This document shows positions 41,479 to 53,029 of a stretch of DNA of 64,000 nucleotides, piece by piece; within the stretch, counting starts at the first letter, position 1; each line of letters opens with the position of its first letter. This DNA is from Piezodorus guildinii. Lineage: Eukaryota > Arthropoda > Insecta > Hemiptera > Pentatomidae. The notes under the pieces are model-generated. The model had not been told where the DNA came from. It worked only from the letters and a program-made list of their open reading frames with translations, and ran no database searches. The stretch covers positions 171,389,341 to 171,453,340 of the forward strand of contig CM041293.1 of the NCBI GenBank assembly GCA_023052935.1, written 5' to 3'. Both the position numbers and the translations under genes were made by a program.

Positions 41479-41597
41479 TAGAACTAACAAACCAAAAAAC
41501 ACTAGAATAATTAAAAAAGAAATGAAAATAAACTTTACTATCATTTATGTTATGAAGTGTAGACATTTCTCACTTCACTTTAATCGCTGTACTGAAA

Positions 41598-42089
41598 TTA
41601 GTTGGCATCTGATTGGGAAGCAAGAAGATATTTAAAAAGGAGAGAGTTGAAAGAAGATTGGGAAGGAGCATGACGGATGTGTGATGGGAGAGTATTCCAG
41701 AAAAAAGTGGACCAGGCTAATTCATATTTTTTTGTTCTATTGGAAGGCGTATAGAGGTCAGAAAGACAGGATATGGTTTCCACAGTATGGATTGTGGATT
41801 TAAATTGCAGGAGACTATAGACGTAAGAGGGGCGGTGGGAGCGGATAACTTGATGGAGAAAGGAACCAAGAATATAATGGCTTGCTTTTTTTATTATTTC
41901 CCTTTGAAATAGGGTAATTTTGACACAAACTAATTTTTTTATTTTCTCTAGAACCAGAGATTTTAAATAAATGTGTTTTTCACACGCAAACGACCTTATT
42001 GTTTTACGCAACTCCTGCGGAGCGTCGGCCTTTAATATTTTGCAATCTAATGGTTTAATGTCGATTTTTACATACCAAAATGTCATCAA
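41598..42089 (-). pseudogene. Non-LTR family D ORF2 C-terminal fragment
   Basis: The last 75 residues carry a family D type end, YELAWSTFFWNTLPSHIRHA then SFNSLLFKYLL. The upstream part of the open frame (41900-42089) looks unrelated (TLFQREIIKKASHYILG bridges them) and may be flank read through. Confidence 0.65.
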
Positions 42090-42182
42090 AATCGATGAGA
42101 CACGCTTTAGATCCTCTCCTTGTAAATACTGAATCCTGAATCCTGACTTTTAAGTGTTCAACAACAACCCTTTGTTCAACGG

Positions 42183-42535
42183 ATGCTAAACCAACAACTC
42201 CATATGATCTATTTATTATATAATTCCTCTACCTCAAGCAGATTATACTACTATTATAACTTGGCAGCTCGGCGATTGGTCTCAATTTGGCATGGGCACA
42301 ATGAACGGAGGTCTGGCACAAGGATCTGGCGCTGTACAGGGGACTATCCTCTCACCCTTCGCGTTATAAATAAATATCGGACCGGGAACGACGAGGAAGT
42401 ATTGTTTAATTATTTTATTTCATATTTTATGTATATATTTATCTATAATTGTAAATATCAGTTAATTATGTTCATTTTGCCTGTAATACTTAGGACTCAC
42501 AATGGCTGGACGCCTGATATGGAAATTACACGTAA
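42183..42535 (+). other. Possible relic of coding sequence
   Basis: One frame shows GAVQGTILSPF, which faintly recalls the RT motif GVPQGSVLSP, followed by a stop. The rest is AT-rich. The call is very uncertain. Confidence 0.25.
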
Positions 42536-42538
42536 CTA

Positions 42539-42735
42539 TTGGGTTGTTCCACATGAAATGTCCGTTTTTTTAGTTTCTGAAATGCATAAAGGTTTTTGCA
42601 GGTCTCTGTTGTTTTCTTCCAAATGTTTACATATTTAAAGTAAACAGTTAATAATCCTCTACCTTTGTATTATAAACATTAGCTTCCCAATCAATTTCTC
42701 ACTTTTTAGTATACCTCCAAAATGGACATGGACAC
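42539..42735 (+). mobile_element. mariner 5' end remnant
   Basis: A left terminus TTGGGTTGTTCCACATGAAA, preceded by TA, followed by the same untranslated leader as 43882-44070 up to ATGGACATGGACAC. It then runs straight into a Jockey F2 fragment at 42736. Only the left end of the transposon survives. Confidence 0.8.
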
Positions 42736-43315
42736 AAATTATTAATATACAAGACAGTACTGAAACCTATATGACCTACGGACTTGAACTGTGGGGGGCA
42801 GCTAAACGTTATAACATCAAACGCATTCAATCCTTTCAACCAAAGTCCTCCAAACAATAGTAAATGCTCCTTATTATGTCTCCAACTATACCTTACACCA
42901 CGACCTTAATATTCCATTTATTTCAGCCCTGATTCCATCAAAATTCTCCAAATTCCACGAGAACCTCATTAATCATCTCAATCCTCTAGCTCAATCCCTA
43001 TCCAGCTCCACTCATCCATACAACTCACCTACAAGCTTAAAACGGCAGTGGCCCCGCGACCTCTTGTAATTATGTATATATTGGAGTTCTAGCACTAAAT
43101 AGATTCTCCACTCAATGTGATGTATGTATGACGTGCATATAGGTATGAGTTATTCTAGACAATGTAAACATATTATTGATTCATTATTATATGTATATAT
43201 TATATTGTATTTTTATTGCTGTGAAAATATTGTATGAATTTTGAATGTATATTATATTTCACCACTACTATTGATGTATAAATTGGGACAGATTGTAATT
43301 CTACTCAATAAAAAA
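42736..43315 (+). pseudogene. Jockey family F2 fragment (copy a)
   Basis: Degraded C-terminal ORF2 (TYGLELWGAAKR, then NHTLHHDLNIPFI-like and LKRQWPRDLL) plus F2 3' UTR to an A-rich end near 43318. Several indels break the frame. Confidence 0.82.
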
Positions 43316-43329
43316 AAAATAATAATAAT

Positions 43330-43570
43330 GAAAAACATTAAGTACGCTGTGAAATGAAATGAAATTTGGATTTAATAACATTTGGAATGAACTGCAACTT
43401 TTTTGACGTTTTATATGATTTGTTTTTTGTTTTTTAATTCAATCAGAAGAGAGATTTTGACAAAAAACCAACTAATTGAAAAACCAAACTATTAGAACGC
43501 AATTATGTCTAAAACTATCAGTTTCATTAAATAATTTCTTTAGTATCTTTTGGAAATCAAGTTATCAATT
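43330..43570 (+). repeat. Dispersed repeat R-A, partial copy
   Basis: Matches the right half of 1-481 (GAATGAA, CCAACTAATTGAAAAACC, TTTTGGAAATCAAG). Diverged. Confidence 0.5.
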
Positions 43571-43881
43571 ATTAAGGGCCGATGACGCAGATGGAGTCAA
43601 TAACCCTGAGAGAGACTTCAATAATTTAGGGAACTCTACTAATACAGTACTTAGCTACCCGCGGTCCTAATCCTATTACCGGGGATAGTCTCGTCTTTAA
43701 CAGGCCACCTTTTGTCTGCTAAATCATTTGTTTAACAGGCCTCTAACGGCGTTCGATTTCAAAATGCGATTAACAATAATATAGTTTAACAGGGCATGAA
43801 ACAACAAAAGGAAAGACCAAATATAACAAGTGGACTAAGTTAAGGTGGCTATATCCTTATTATCAATGTCAGTAACTTCTA
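43571..43881. other. Short unassigned interval
   Basis: No gene or repeat partner supported. Confidence 0.4.
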
Positions 43882-44718
43882 TCGGGTCGTTTCACATGAA
43901 ATGTCCGTTTTTATAATTTCTGAAATACATAAAAGGATTTTGCAGGTCTCTGTTGTTTTCTTCCGAATGTTTACATATTTAAAGTAAACAGTTACTAATC
44001 CTCTACCTTTGTATTATAAACATTTGTTTTCCAATCAATTACCCACTTTTTAGTATACCTTTAAATATGAACATGGAAACACGCGATATTCGAGTAATAT
44101 TTTTGTACGAGTTTAAAATCGGCCATTCAGCAGCTGAGGCCGCTAGAAATATTTGCAAGGCTTTGGGGAAGGGAGTGTTAATGAACAGACCATTTGTCGT
44201 TGGTTTGCTAAGTTTTCAGCTGGAGATACCGACTTGGAAAACTTGTCCCGAGGAAGACCTCCGTCCGTAATAGAAAACGATGTCCTCAAACATACAGTAG
44301 ATGGAAACCCAAACCAAACAGTTAAAGGACTCTCAGCACAACTAAATGCGAGTGAATCTACCGTTTCCAGGCATTTAAAGTGTATTGGGAAAGTAAAAAA
44401 GCTCGATACATGGGTACCTAATGATCTCACTGAGCGGAAGCAAGATCCCATGTTTCAAATCATACCGTGAAAAAATTGAATTTAGACAAAGGAAAACTTT
44501 TTGAAAATGATGATCAAGTGAAAAGTGCGTTTTCAGATTTTGTTTCACTTCAAAGCTCAGAATTTTTCAGTTTGGGGATAAAAAAGTTGGTGTCACGTTA
44601 GGAAAAATGTGTAGAAAAAGAAGGTAAATACTTCGAATAAAATTATCTTGTTTTGATATTGTATTTTTAATAAAAATCCTTTACCTTGAAAACGGACATT
44701 TTATGGGACACAACTCAA
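43882..44718 (+). mobile_element. Internally deleted mariner element
   Basis: Inverted ends TCGGGTCGTTTCACATGAAA and the complement of TTGAGTTGTGTCCCATAAAA, both followed by TGTCCGTTTT, with TA on each side (43880-43881 and 44719-44720). Length is 837 bp against about 1.3 kb for intact mariners. A transposase gene begins at 44073 and is broken. Confidence 0.92.
44073..44470 (+). pseudogene. mariner transposase, N-terminal part only
   Basis: The N-terminus METRDIRVIFLYEFKIGHSA and AARNICKALG forms the first helix-turn-helix. A frameshift near 44155 leads to a second frame with QTICRWFAKF, the GRPPSV linker and a second HTH ending STVSRHLKCIG. The catalytic DD(34)D domain is almost entirely deleted; only scraps near the C-terminus (44470-44640) remain. 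It is dead and could at most be moved by a related active transposase. Confidence 0.9.
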
Positions 44719-44720
44719 TA

Positions 44721-45685
44721 GCTTCTATCCCATACCGGATCTTGGTCCCGAAATTGCATCTATAGGCCTCCAAACGCACCTTTTCAAATTGAAGATTGGT
44801 GTAACAACTGGAGAATCAAAATCAATCAATCCAAATGCAAACATGTTACCTCTACTCTTCGAAGACAATCCTGCCCTCCAGTTCTCTTTAACTCCGTTCC
44901 GCTTCCTTTCTCTGACACAGTCCGGTATCTTGGCTTCCTTCTGGACAAAAGACTAACTTGGAACCCGTACACTAGACTTGAACGACAAAAAACTTAATCG
45001 ACGATTTGGCCAATTATACAGACTACTGAACAGAAATTCTTAACTATCCATAGAAAACAAACTGCTAATATATAAGATAGTACTGAAACCTATCTGGACC
45101 TACGGACTTGAACTGTGGGGGACAGCCAAATTTTTTAACATCAAACGCATTCAATCCTTCCAATCTAAAGTCCTCCGAACAATAGTTAATGCTCCTTATC
45201 TTACACCGCGACCTAAATATTCCATTTATTTTAAACCTTATACTATCAAAATTCTCTAAATTCCATCAGAACCTTATCCATCACCCTAATCCCCTAGCTC
45301 AATCCTTATCCAGCTCCACACATCCTTACCATCCCCCTAGAAGGTTGAAACGGCAGTGGCCTCGAGATCTCTTGTAACATGTATAATGGAGTTTTAGCAT
45401 TGGCTAGATTCTCCACTCACGTGCTGTATGCTTGAGAATTTTACATAGGTATAAGTGACTTTTGTATATATTTGTATTGATTTGGTTTTGTATAATATTG
45501 TTATTGATTTTTTTTTGTATAATATTTTTAATGATTTTGTATAGATGTATATTGTATTATTATTATATAAATTTATTGTTTTGTATATATCGTGGGAATG
45601 TAGTATGAATGTTGTACTTTATCACTATTAATAATTTCCTAATTGGACTGATTGTAATATTACTTAATAAAGAACTGTTTCTCTC
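44721..45685 (+). pseudogene. Jockey family F2 fragment (copy b)
   Basis: Starts just after the RT YADD position (DPEIASIGLQTHLFKLKIG) and runs through RYLGFLLDKRLTWNPY, GLELWGTAKF and LKRQWPRDLL. Several frameshifts and a stop are present. The F2 3' UTR and an A-rich end near 45670 follow. It abuts the mariner directly on its 5' side. Confidence 0.87.
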
Positions 45686-46092
45686 TCTCTTAATAAATAC
45701 TTCAGATTAAAGATATATCGATCGAGATAAACGAGATCGATCTGGGGGTTCCTCCTGAGAAGGGGGACAAGCTGTTAATAATTTAATGACGGGGGCGCCC
45801 GAGAGTCGACCTGGGAATTTTAACTAGTCATGGTTCGCGGTAAATGGTTTGAGTCAGATATTTAAACTTAGCGTAGTTGGTCATAATTATTAGGGGCGAC
45901 CAGCAGATCTGTAAAATGAGAAGAAAATTATTAGGATTTCGCGTTTCGGTGCCGGTTGCTTCTAACTTGGCATTTATGACTACCCTCACCCCCTGGTCGG
46001 AGAAAACCCAGCATCGCTTTGAAAGTCGAAGTAGGCAAAGACAAAAACTCTTAGTGATTATTATTAGCATTACAAAACATGAAAGAAAAAAA
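45686..46092. other. Unassigned interval
   Basis: Contains (CT)n near 45680 and GC-richer patches near 45735-45800. Short frames on both strands show no motif. Confidence 0.4.
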
Positions 46093-46190
46093 AGGTGCTG
46101 ACAACACACGACTTTTTCTTCTTATTTCCGTCGTTAAAATCAATTTAATTTTTATTAAATAAAGTAAGACAAGAAAAAAATAAAAAAAAT
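46093..46190 (+). repeat. FB1 left-end fragment
   Basis: GTGCTGACAACACACGACTT and GTCGTTAAAATCAATT match the FB1 left end. It stops at an A-rich patch just before the palindrome. Confidence 0.65.
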
Positions 46191-46249
46191 TACATTCAGC
46201 TCCGATAAAAAACAAATACCTCAGATAAAATAATCTTACAATATATAGC

Positions 46250-46430
46250 TTTTTTCAGTCAAATTCATAATTTTTTCAGTCAAATTCATATTTTTTTCAA
46301 TCAAATTCATAATTTTTTCAGTCAAATTCATAATTTTTTCAGTCAAATTCATAATTTTTTTCAGTCAAATTCATAATTTTTTCAATCAAATTCATAATTT
46401 TTTCAGTCAATTTCATAATTTCTTGTACCC
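46250..46430 (-). repeat. Left 21-bp tandem repeats of the palindrome
   Basis: About eight units of AATTATGAATTTGACTGAAAA on the minus strand, with single-base variants (ATTGA for ACTGA). Confidence 0.9.
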
Positions 46431-47954
46431 ATTTTATAAAGTTAATTTAATGAGGTTTTGCCACCAAGAACTTAACATTTGTATTATATCTCGTTGTTGT
46501 TTATCCATTTATCGTCACTTTATGTTACTGTGCTTAATCCGACGGTGCAGCGGGAGTCCTAAGATTTGTCTACCCAGGTTTACTCTTAAGTAAACCTGGG
46601 TAGGCAAAACTTAGGGATCTTTTACGTGTTCCACTTATTAAATCTTTTAAGAGTCATCTGTGGTGCACAAATTTGTGTCATCTGCTGGTTTTATACTTGC
46701 GACCTTAAGCATAGAAGGCTGTTATGCTAGCCACTACTCCACAGGTGACCCTAAATACATTCAACAAGGTGTTTGAATCTGCCGGGTTTAAACACGTGAA
46801 TTTGGACATATTAATCTTTAACTCCATTATTAATTAACTCCATATTAATCCTTTACACCTTTTTGAATACATCCAGGGTCACTTGTGGATTAGTGGCTAG
46901 CATAACAGCCACATTTAAAGGACGAAATAACCAAGGATTTTTACTCCCTAAAAACAAACATAGGGCCATCTGCCAAGTATGAACTCGCGATCTAGGGGAT
47001 AGAAGCATGTTATGCTAGCCACTACTCCACAGGTGACCCTCGATGCATTAGAAAAAAAAGTTTAAATCTGCCGGATTTGAACCTGTGACCTTAGACATAT
47101 TAATCCTTAACACCTTTTTGAATGCATAAAGGATCACCTGTGGAGTAGTGGCTAGCATAACAGCTCTCTATGCTTAAGGTCGAAAGTTTAAAACCAGCAT
47201 ATGGCCCTATATTTCCTTTTAGGGAGTAAACATCCATGGTTATTTCGTCCTTTAAAAGAGGCTGTTTTGCTAGCCACTACTCCACAGGTGACCCTTTATG
47301 CATTCAAAAAGGTGTTAAGGATTAATATGTCTAAGGTCACGCGTTCAAACCCGGCAGATTCAAACACTTTGTTGAATGCATCGAGGGTCACCTGTGGCTA
47401 ACATAACATCCTTATATCCACTAGATCACTAGTTCATACCTATCACATGGCCATATATTTGCTTTTATGGAGTAAAAATCCTTGGTTATTTCGTCCTTTA
47501 AAAGAGGCTGTTATGCTAGCCACTAATCCACAGGTGACCCTGGATGTATTCAGCAAGGAGTTAAAGATTAATATGTCCAAAGTCACGTGTTTAAACCCGG
47601 CAGATTCAAACACCTTGTTGAATGTATTTAGGGTCACCTGTGGAGTAGTGGCTAGCATAACAGCCTTTTATGCTTAAGGTCGCAAGTATAAAACCAGCAG
47701 ATGACACAAATTTGTGCACCACAGATGACTCTTAAAATATTTAATAAGTGGAACTCGTAAAAGATCCCTAAGTTTTGCCTACCCAGGTTTACTTAAGAGT
47801 AAACCTTGGTAGGCAAAACTTAGGACTCCCGCTGTACCGTCGGATTAAGCACAGTAACATAAAGTGACGATAAATGGATAAACAACGAGTTTTAATAAAA
47901 ATGTTAAGTTCTTAGTAGCAAAACCTCATTGAATTAACTTTATAAAATGGGTAC

Positions 47955-48086
47955 AAGAAATTATGAAATTGACTGAAAAAATTATGAATTTGACTGAAAA
48001 AATTATGAATTTGATTGAAAAAATTATGAATTTGACTGAAAAAATTATGAATTTGACTGAAAAAATTATGAATTTGACTGAAAAAA
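47955..48086 (+). repeat. Right 21-bp tandem repeats of the palindrome
   Basis: About six units of AATTATGAATTTGACTGAAAA. They read in frame as a 7-residue repeat (MNLTEKI), which is a consequence of the 21-bp period and not evidence of a gene. Confidence 0.9.
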
Positions 48087-48092
48087 GCTATA

Positions 48093-48469
48093 AATTATTT
48101 ATTATCAACAACAGTCATTCAGTTTTTACTAATTTTATCATAATTCATTATATTACACAACTTTTTATATAAGACAGAGCTCTGCTGAAACAGATGTTCA
48201 AGCCAGGAAAAGAAGAATAGTAAGATTTCTCTATAATTTCCACGTTAAAACGTTGCAAATTATTACACAAGGGTCTTTTTTAAAATTAATAGCGGTTTTT
48301 TTTGGTTTAAGAACACTAAAAAAATGTCTTTATCTTTGAAAATAACGGAGTTAGTGTACTTATGGGCAATATTTCAATTTTTTACTTATTCCTTTATTGT
48401 TTTTTGTTTATCGAGCTTTACTGATTCAAAAGAACTATACATGTTTTTTTTTTCATCTTGTAAAATAAC
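48093..48469. other. AT-rich interval, nothing recognised
   Basis: No gene or clear repeat partner. Confidence 0.4.
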
Positions 48470-48760
48470 TGAGTTATTGAATTAAATTACTTCAAATCGG
48501 CCGCCATTTTAAAAATAATCAGTTGATGTCAATGTCTAAGTGTAAGGATCATCGTTGAACTAGTATTTTAGTGGCGTATTTAAAAAAAATTGTCCAGTAG
48601 TTTCGGAAAAAATACCGGCGGACAAACGTATTTTTTTTATTCTTTATTTGGGTTCTACGTACCTTGAAAAGTAAGCTCTTAATTAGTTTTTGTTTTTTTG
48701 GTCGATTGCAAAGGTTCATTATTGAAAATAAACTAAAAATTAACTATAAAAGAAAAAATA
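48470..48760 (+). repeat. Dispersed repeat R-B, copy 2
   Basis: Shares AATCGGCCGCCATTTTAAAA, GGATCATCGTTG and GTAGTTTCGGAAAAAAT with 34730-35060 (reversed) and 60440-60690. Confidence 0.7.
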
Positions 48761-48949
48761 ATATAAATAAATCTTTATAAAAATTTTAGAAGACTAATGT
48801 ATAAGTGAATAAATATGGACGAAATAGTGCAAGTATTAAATAGGTATATTTTTACAAGTAATAAATAATAATATGACTATTATATTAAAAAATACAATAC
48901 AGTTATTTTGAACTAACTAAAAAAATATGCTGAAAGTAATATGACCTCA

Positions 48950-49837
48950 CATGCACAGGTTCAAATTTATTTCACTTCCGGACCATGGAATAAATTTAAC
49001 GTTTTTCATACCGGTTAGAATAATTTTGTAATATTTTGGACAGTCAGTCGCTTTTTCCTTAAACGGAATACGAAAGGACATTGTTCGACAAAAAAAAATT
49101 ATGTCAGTCCTCTGAGATAAAAACAGGAGTAATATTTTTCTTTAAATATAGACATTTACCTACCAACAAAATAGTCCCAATGTTCGTGGAAACTTTAAAA
49201 TTTCAAAATAACTACATTCTAAAAGTTAAAAATCTACCAAATAATAGACTGCCACATTTCATAAATGAGGAAGTCATCAAACAAATTATTTTCTCGATTG
49301 AAGATGTAAGAGAACTGGCTGAAAAAACATAATATTTCAATAGACATTCAACTTGAAAACAAATATAACTGGGCTCTAATCTTACAGCAATTTAGACAAT
49401 CACTGATAGGTATGTATAGATCAAAATTTTTACAAAGGGCTATAGTCTCAGAGAAAATGTTAGATTCTTGATAATGGGACGCAATATTTGTTTGATACCA
49501 AATTAAGTTTTAATGGGGCGAAATGGATATTTAAAGTTAGATGTGAATTGGTATACCTCAACTATAATAGATTTTGGTCAAATAACAATGTGATGTGTTC
49601 GCTTTGTAATAGAAAAGAAGTAGAAAATACCTTTCATTTTCTGGCCAGATGTCCCATTTTATCTGAAATTAGAATAAGGTGTTTCGGAAAGAATTATTTA
49701 AACACCGATGAAGTTATAAACTATCTTAATGGACAGAACTGGATGGCTGTGTATACATATTGTAAAATAGCATGGCCCTACAGATATAAACTTATAAAAG
49801 AGTTTAACTATATTTAAAACTTGTAATATATTTATAT

Positions 49838-49914
<77 letters not shown>

Positions 49915-50163
49915 ATTGTTTATTATTATTGTTATTGTTTTGTTGTTTTGAGCCTGATAAAGAAATAGTTGAATCAGTGAGTGAGATTATTTTACTGTTA
50001 TTGTGTAGTCTATCGTATATGAATATTATAGTTACTGTTATATAAATTATAAAATTGAACAGGTCGGCTCCGGACTAGACGGTCTAAAAGACCATAGTTC
50101 TATTAATGTTTTTTTATATGTTATATTTTTGTTGTAATATTCTGAAATAAAAAATAAAAAAAA
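48950..50163 (+). pseudogene. 5'-truncated non-LTR element with zinc-binding C-terminus
   Basis: Two open pieces, 49081-49332 and 49488-49817, are separated by a frameshift. The second encodes LSFNGAKWIFKVRCELVYLN followed by CSLCNRKEVENTFHFLARC, a CCHC motif found at the ORF2 C-terminus of several non-LTR families. A 3' UTR with (CA)n and (TA)n, a GGTCGGCTCCGGACTAGACG block and an A-rich tail (50146-50163) follows. RT is absent. The fragment at 53672-54303 encodes a similar motif. Confidence 0.75.
49838..49912. repeat. (CA)n-(TA)n microsatellite
   Basis: About 11 CA repeats followed by about 25 TA repeats, within the 3' UTR of the preceding element. Confidence 0.95.
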
Positions 50164-50399
50164 CAGTTATCTATCTATCTATTTACCTACCAACACGACG
50201 TTCTGAAAAAACAGAAATCGTGACACTGATTTACAAAAGGTAACAAAGCACATTTTTTACGAAATTCATATAACATTTTTACATGTTTGTATTAAAATCG
50301 TTATTTTAACTAAAATCCCCTATTCCCTTTTTACTGAAAAACACATAAGTCAAAAAAAAAAAACTCGCTTTAAAATTCCAGTTCACTTCAAAAGATACA

Positions 50400-50604
50400 T
50401 ACTATATCAGTCCGTTTAATCGGTTTTTTAATACTCTTCGTTAACATTTAAAATTGTGTGTATAAGATAATATTTTTTTACAAATATTTAGCTTTCCATG
50501 GTACATTATACATCTATATTACTTTATTAAAGTTCAACAATACAAAAATTGAAAATAAAAAAAAAACTTTCTCTCTCTAATTCGTTCAATTAATGATTAA
50601 TTAA
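50400..50604 (+). repeat. FB1 copy, part before the nested insertions
   Basis: FB1 inner blocks (GTGTGTATAAGATAATATTTT, TTTAGCTTTCCATGG) run to a TTAATTAATTAATT patch, where a Jockey F2 fragment interrupts. FB1 resumes at about 51986. Confidence 0.72.
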
Positions 50605-51042
50605 TTAATTACTGAAACCTATCTGGACCTACGGACTTAAACTGTGGGGGACGGCCAAATTTTCTAACATCAAACGCATTCAATCCTTCCAATCAAAAGT
50701 CCTCCGAACAATAGTTAATGCTCCTTATTATGTATCCAACCATACCTTACACCGCGACCTAAATATTCCATTTATTTTAGACCTTATACCATTAAAATTC
50801 TGTAAATTCCATCAGAACCTTATCCATCACCCTAATCCCCTAGCTCAATCCTTATCCAGTTCCACACATCCTTACCATCTTCCTAGAAGGTTGAAACGGC
50901 AGTGGCCTCGAGACCTCTTGTAAAATGTATATTGGAGTTCTAGCATTGGCTAGATTCTCCACTCACGTGCTGTATGCTTGAGAATTGTATATAGGTATGA
51001 GTGACTTTTGTATATATTTTATTGATTTTGTTTTGTATATAT
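50605..51042 (+). pseudogene. Jockey family F2 fragment (copy c), first part
   Basis: C-terminal ORF2 from TETYLDLRT-like sequence through NHTLHRDLNIPFI to LKRQWPRDLL (stop at about 50923), then the F2 3' UTR. A solo LTR interrupts the UTR at 51043. Confidence 0.85.
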
Positions 51043-51833
51043 TGTAATGTATTGAGGATACTGAGGGGAGTTCATAATTAAATAATTTTAATATTAAACA
51101 ATTAATGATAACGAACCTTTGTCGGCAAAACATCAAAAGATGTTTACCTAGCCCCCTAGATTTCCCATCGGTATGGGCCCCCCAGCGGTACCAGAAACCT
51201 CTGGTAGTTTCCCCCCAGCGGCGGCCAACAAGAATATTAAGGGTGCTCAAAAGATAAAAATAAGATCACAAGGACTGTACCGCCAACCGGGGTACTTCCC
51301 ATGTCAGCCCACCCGAGGTGACGAGGATGGGAGAGAAGATTCGTAGGGCAGTCTTATTCGAACCAGGAGTGTAGTCAAGTTTGATCCTCAAGAAGAGTGA
51401 GTCGGGTTCCACCTACGAGAAGAGGAGGTGGCCGTCGGGGTTCTGAGAGCAGCTGGAGGATGATGCCAAGAAAGGGGACCTAAGACTGATTTCACCTTCG
51501 CCAGCCGGTTAAGTGTTTCAAAGGTATATCGTTATTTGTAATATTGTATGGCAAAGGTAGTAAAATGTCCCTCAATATTCTCAATCAGAGTTCTAGGCAA
51601 TGGGTTAATATAACTTATATGTGTAAATTAATAATTATAGTAATGTATTAATTGAATCTTGTTTACTTTAATCTTACCCTGCATGCCACCTATTGGATTG
51701 GTAAACACGATACCTTTGGAAAGGAGATCCATGGTATCATTAAATATAGTTTATATATTGACTAAATATAGTAAGTAAGCTAGTTTTTGAAGCTACCGCT
51801 GCCTTAGAAAAGCAGCCGGTCAAAAACATAGCA
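51043..51833. mobile_element. Solo LTR, copy 2
   Basis: 791 bp, TGTAATGTATTG to AACATAGCA, flanked by the 4-bp duplication ATAT at 51039-51042 and 51834-51837. Very similar to 19950-20720, with a few indels (for example the added GATTCGTAGGGCAGTC region near 51340). The youngest layer of the nest. Confidence 0.9.
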
Positions 51834-51985
51834 ATATGTATATTGTATTATTATTATATAAATTATTGTTTTGTATAAATCGTGTGAATGTAGTATGAAT
51901 GTTGTACTTCATCACTATTAAAAATGTCCTAAATTGGACAGATTGTAATATTGCTCAATAAAGAATTGTTTAAAAAAAAAATATA
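51834..51985 (+). pseudogene. Jockey family F2 3' UTR, second part
   Basis: Resumes at ATATGTATATTGTATTATTA and ends CAATAAAGAATTGTTT with an A run, matching 45545-45680. Confidence 0.85.
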
Positions 51986-52135
51986 TCTATCCGTTTTTAT
52001 CAATGCTTAAAAGGGGATATGTTTATTTTTATAGAATCTCCAAAAAATTAAAGGTACTTTAAAAGAAGGAAATGCCAAAAATCGCCATTTAAGCCCTGTC
52101 GGATTATTTCGATCAGGATGAAACCAACATGTATC
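51986..52135 (+). repeat. FB1 copy, part after the nested insertions
   Basis: Continues with FB1 blocks (ATTAAAGGTACTTTAAA, GCCATTTAAGCCCTGTCGG). It carries on the copy that was broken at 50604. Confidence 0.72.
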
Positions 52136-52319
52136 AAGACAGAAACATGCATATCATTATATTAATCTATTAAATTATTATTTATAACCCTCACATAATT
52201 TTATGGGTTTTCATTTCCCAATTAACTTTTTTTTCTAACATCTTTGGCTTACCCACGATATATTATACATTAATGTTAATAATCTTATTGAATGAATGAA
52301 TAAAGCCTTTATTGCAAGA

Positions 52320-52875
52320 ATAACATTTAAATTAAAATATTATCCTCACACAAGACTGAAACAAGAAACTGCTCGAAGATATCGATTACTACAACACTTA
52401 CTAGACAAACGTTCAAAACTTTCAGTATATTACAAAAGACTCATCTACATCACAATTATCAGACCTGTTCGGACATATGTAATCGAGCTTTGGGGCTCTA
52501 CGAAACCATCTAATTCCTCCCGCATCCAATCCTTACAATCCAAAATCCTTCGCAAAATCCTGAATGCTCCTTATTTTGTCACAAATCAACTCCTCTATAA
52601 TGACCTAAACATCCTATTTGTTGCAGACATAACCCGTGATAGATACTCCTCATTCCATTGTCCGTAACTTATCTTTCTCAGATATCCCTGATAACCCTCC
52701 AAAGGCGACTGAAAAGAAGGTGGCCTCGGGACCTGCTGTCTTAAAATACTTAGTAAAGTGCTACCACTGGGTAGTTCTTTCTCAAGACATTTTCATGAAT
52801 TTTTATTTTCATACTACACACTTACTTATTGTATTCTTTAGTATAGTTGTAAATTACTATAAATAAATTTAAAAA
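52320..52875 (+). pseudogene. Jockey family F1 fragment (copy e)
   Basis: Open from 52296 to 52667: the thumb region (HTRLKQETARRYRLLQHLLD), YVIELWGSTKPSNSSRIQSL and LNILFVADITRDRYSS. A frameshift then precedes the conserved C-terminus. The 3' UTR contains GTATAGTTGTAAAT, with an A-rich end. No RT palm. Confidence 0.86.
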
Positions 52876-53029
52876 AAAATTAAAATATTCGATTTGAGAT
52901 CTAAAATAAGTGAAAAATAATAATAATGTAAATAATTAATAAATGAACATAATTATATAACTAATGATCCTTAATGACTTACGATAGAGATATTTACAAT
53001 TATAATAATCTTATTAGTGGAAAAAATAA

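Larger units (their letters stand above)
46244..48092. repeat. 1.85-kb palindrome built from SINE-2 pieces
   Basis: Left arm 46244-47165 and right arm 47261-48092 are reverse complements over nearly their whole length, with a 95-base centre. From outside in, each arm has TATAGC, tandem 21-bp units, a spacer (ACCCATTTTATAAAGTTAAT), the SINE-2 3' block, a 28-bp inner hairpin with AAACCTGGGTAGGC, and the SINE-2 head. Further head copies follow in alternating orientation (CACCTGTGGAGTAGTGGCTA recurs). The centre is itself SINE-2 head and body. It has no coding capacity. It may be a foldback transposon or a locally duplicated and inverted SINE cluster. Confidence 0.9.

Noticed and set aside
42300..42370. 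RT motif in a degraded LTR or non-LTR element
   Set aside because: A single GAVQGTILSPF-like stretch followed by a stop is too little; listed only as a very uncertain relic.
46250..46430. CRISPR-like or protein-coding repeat array
   Set aside because: The units are contiguous 21-bp tandem repeats with no spacers, and the 7-residue periodicity in frame follows from the 21-bp period. It is the cap of a palindrome in eukaryotic DNA.
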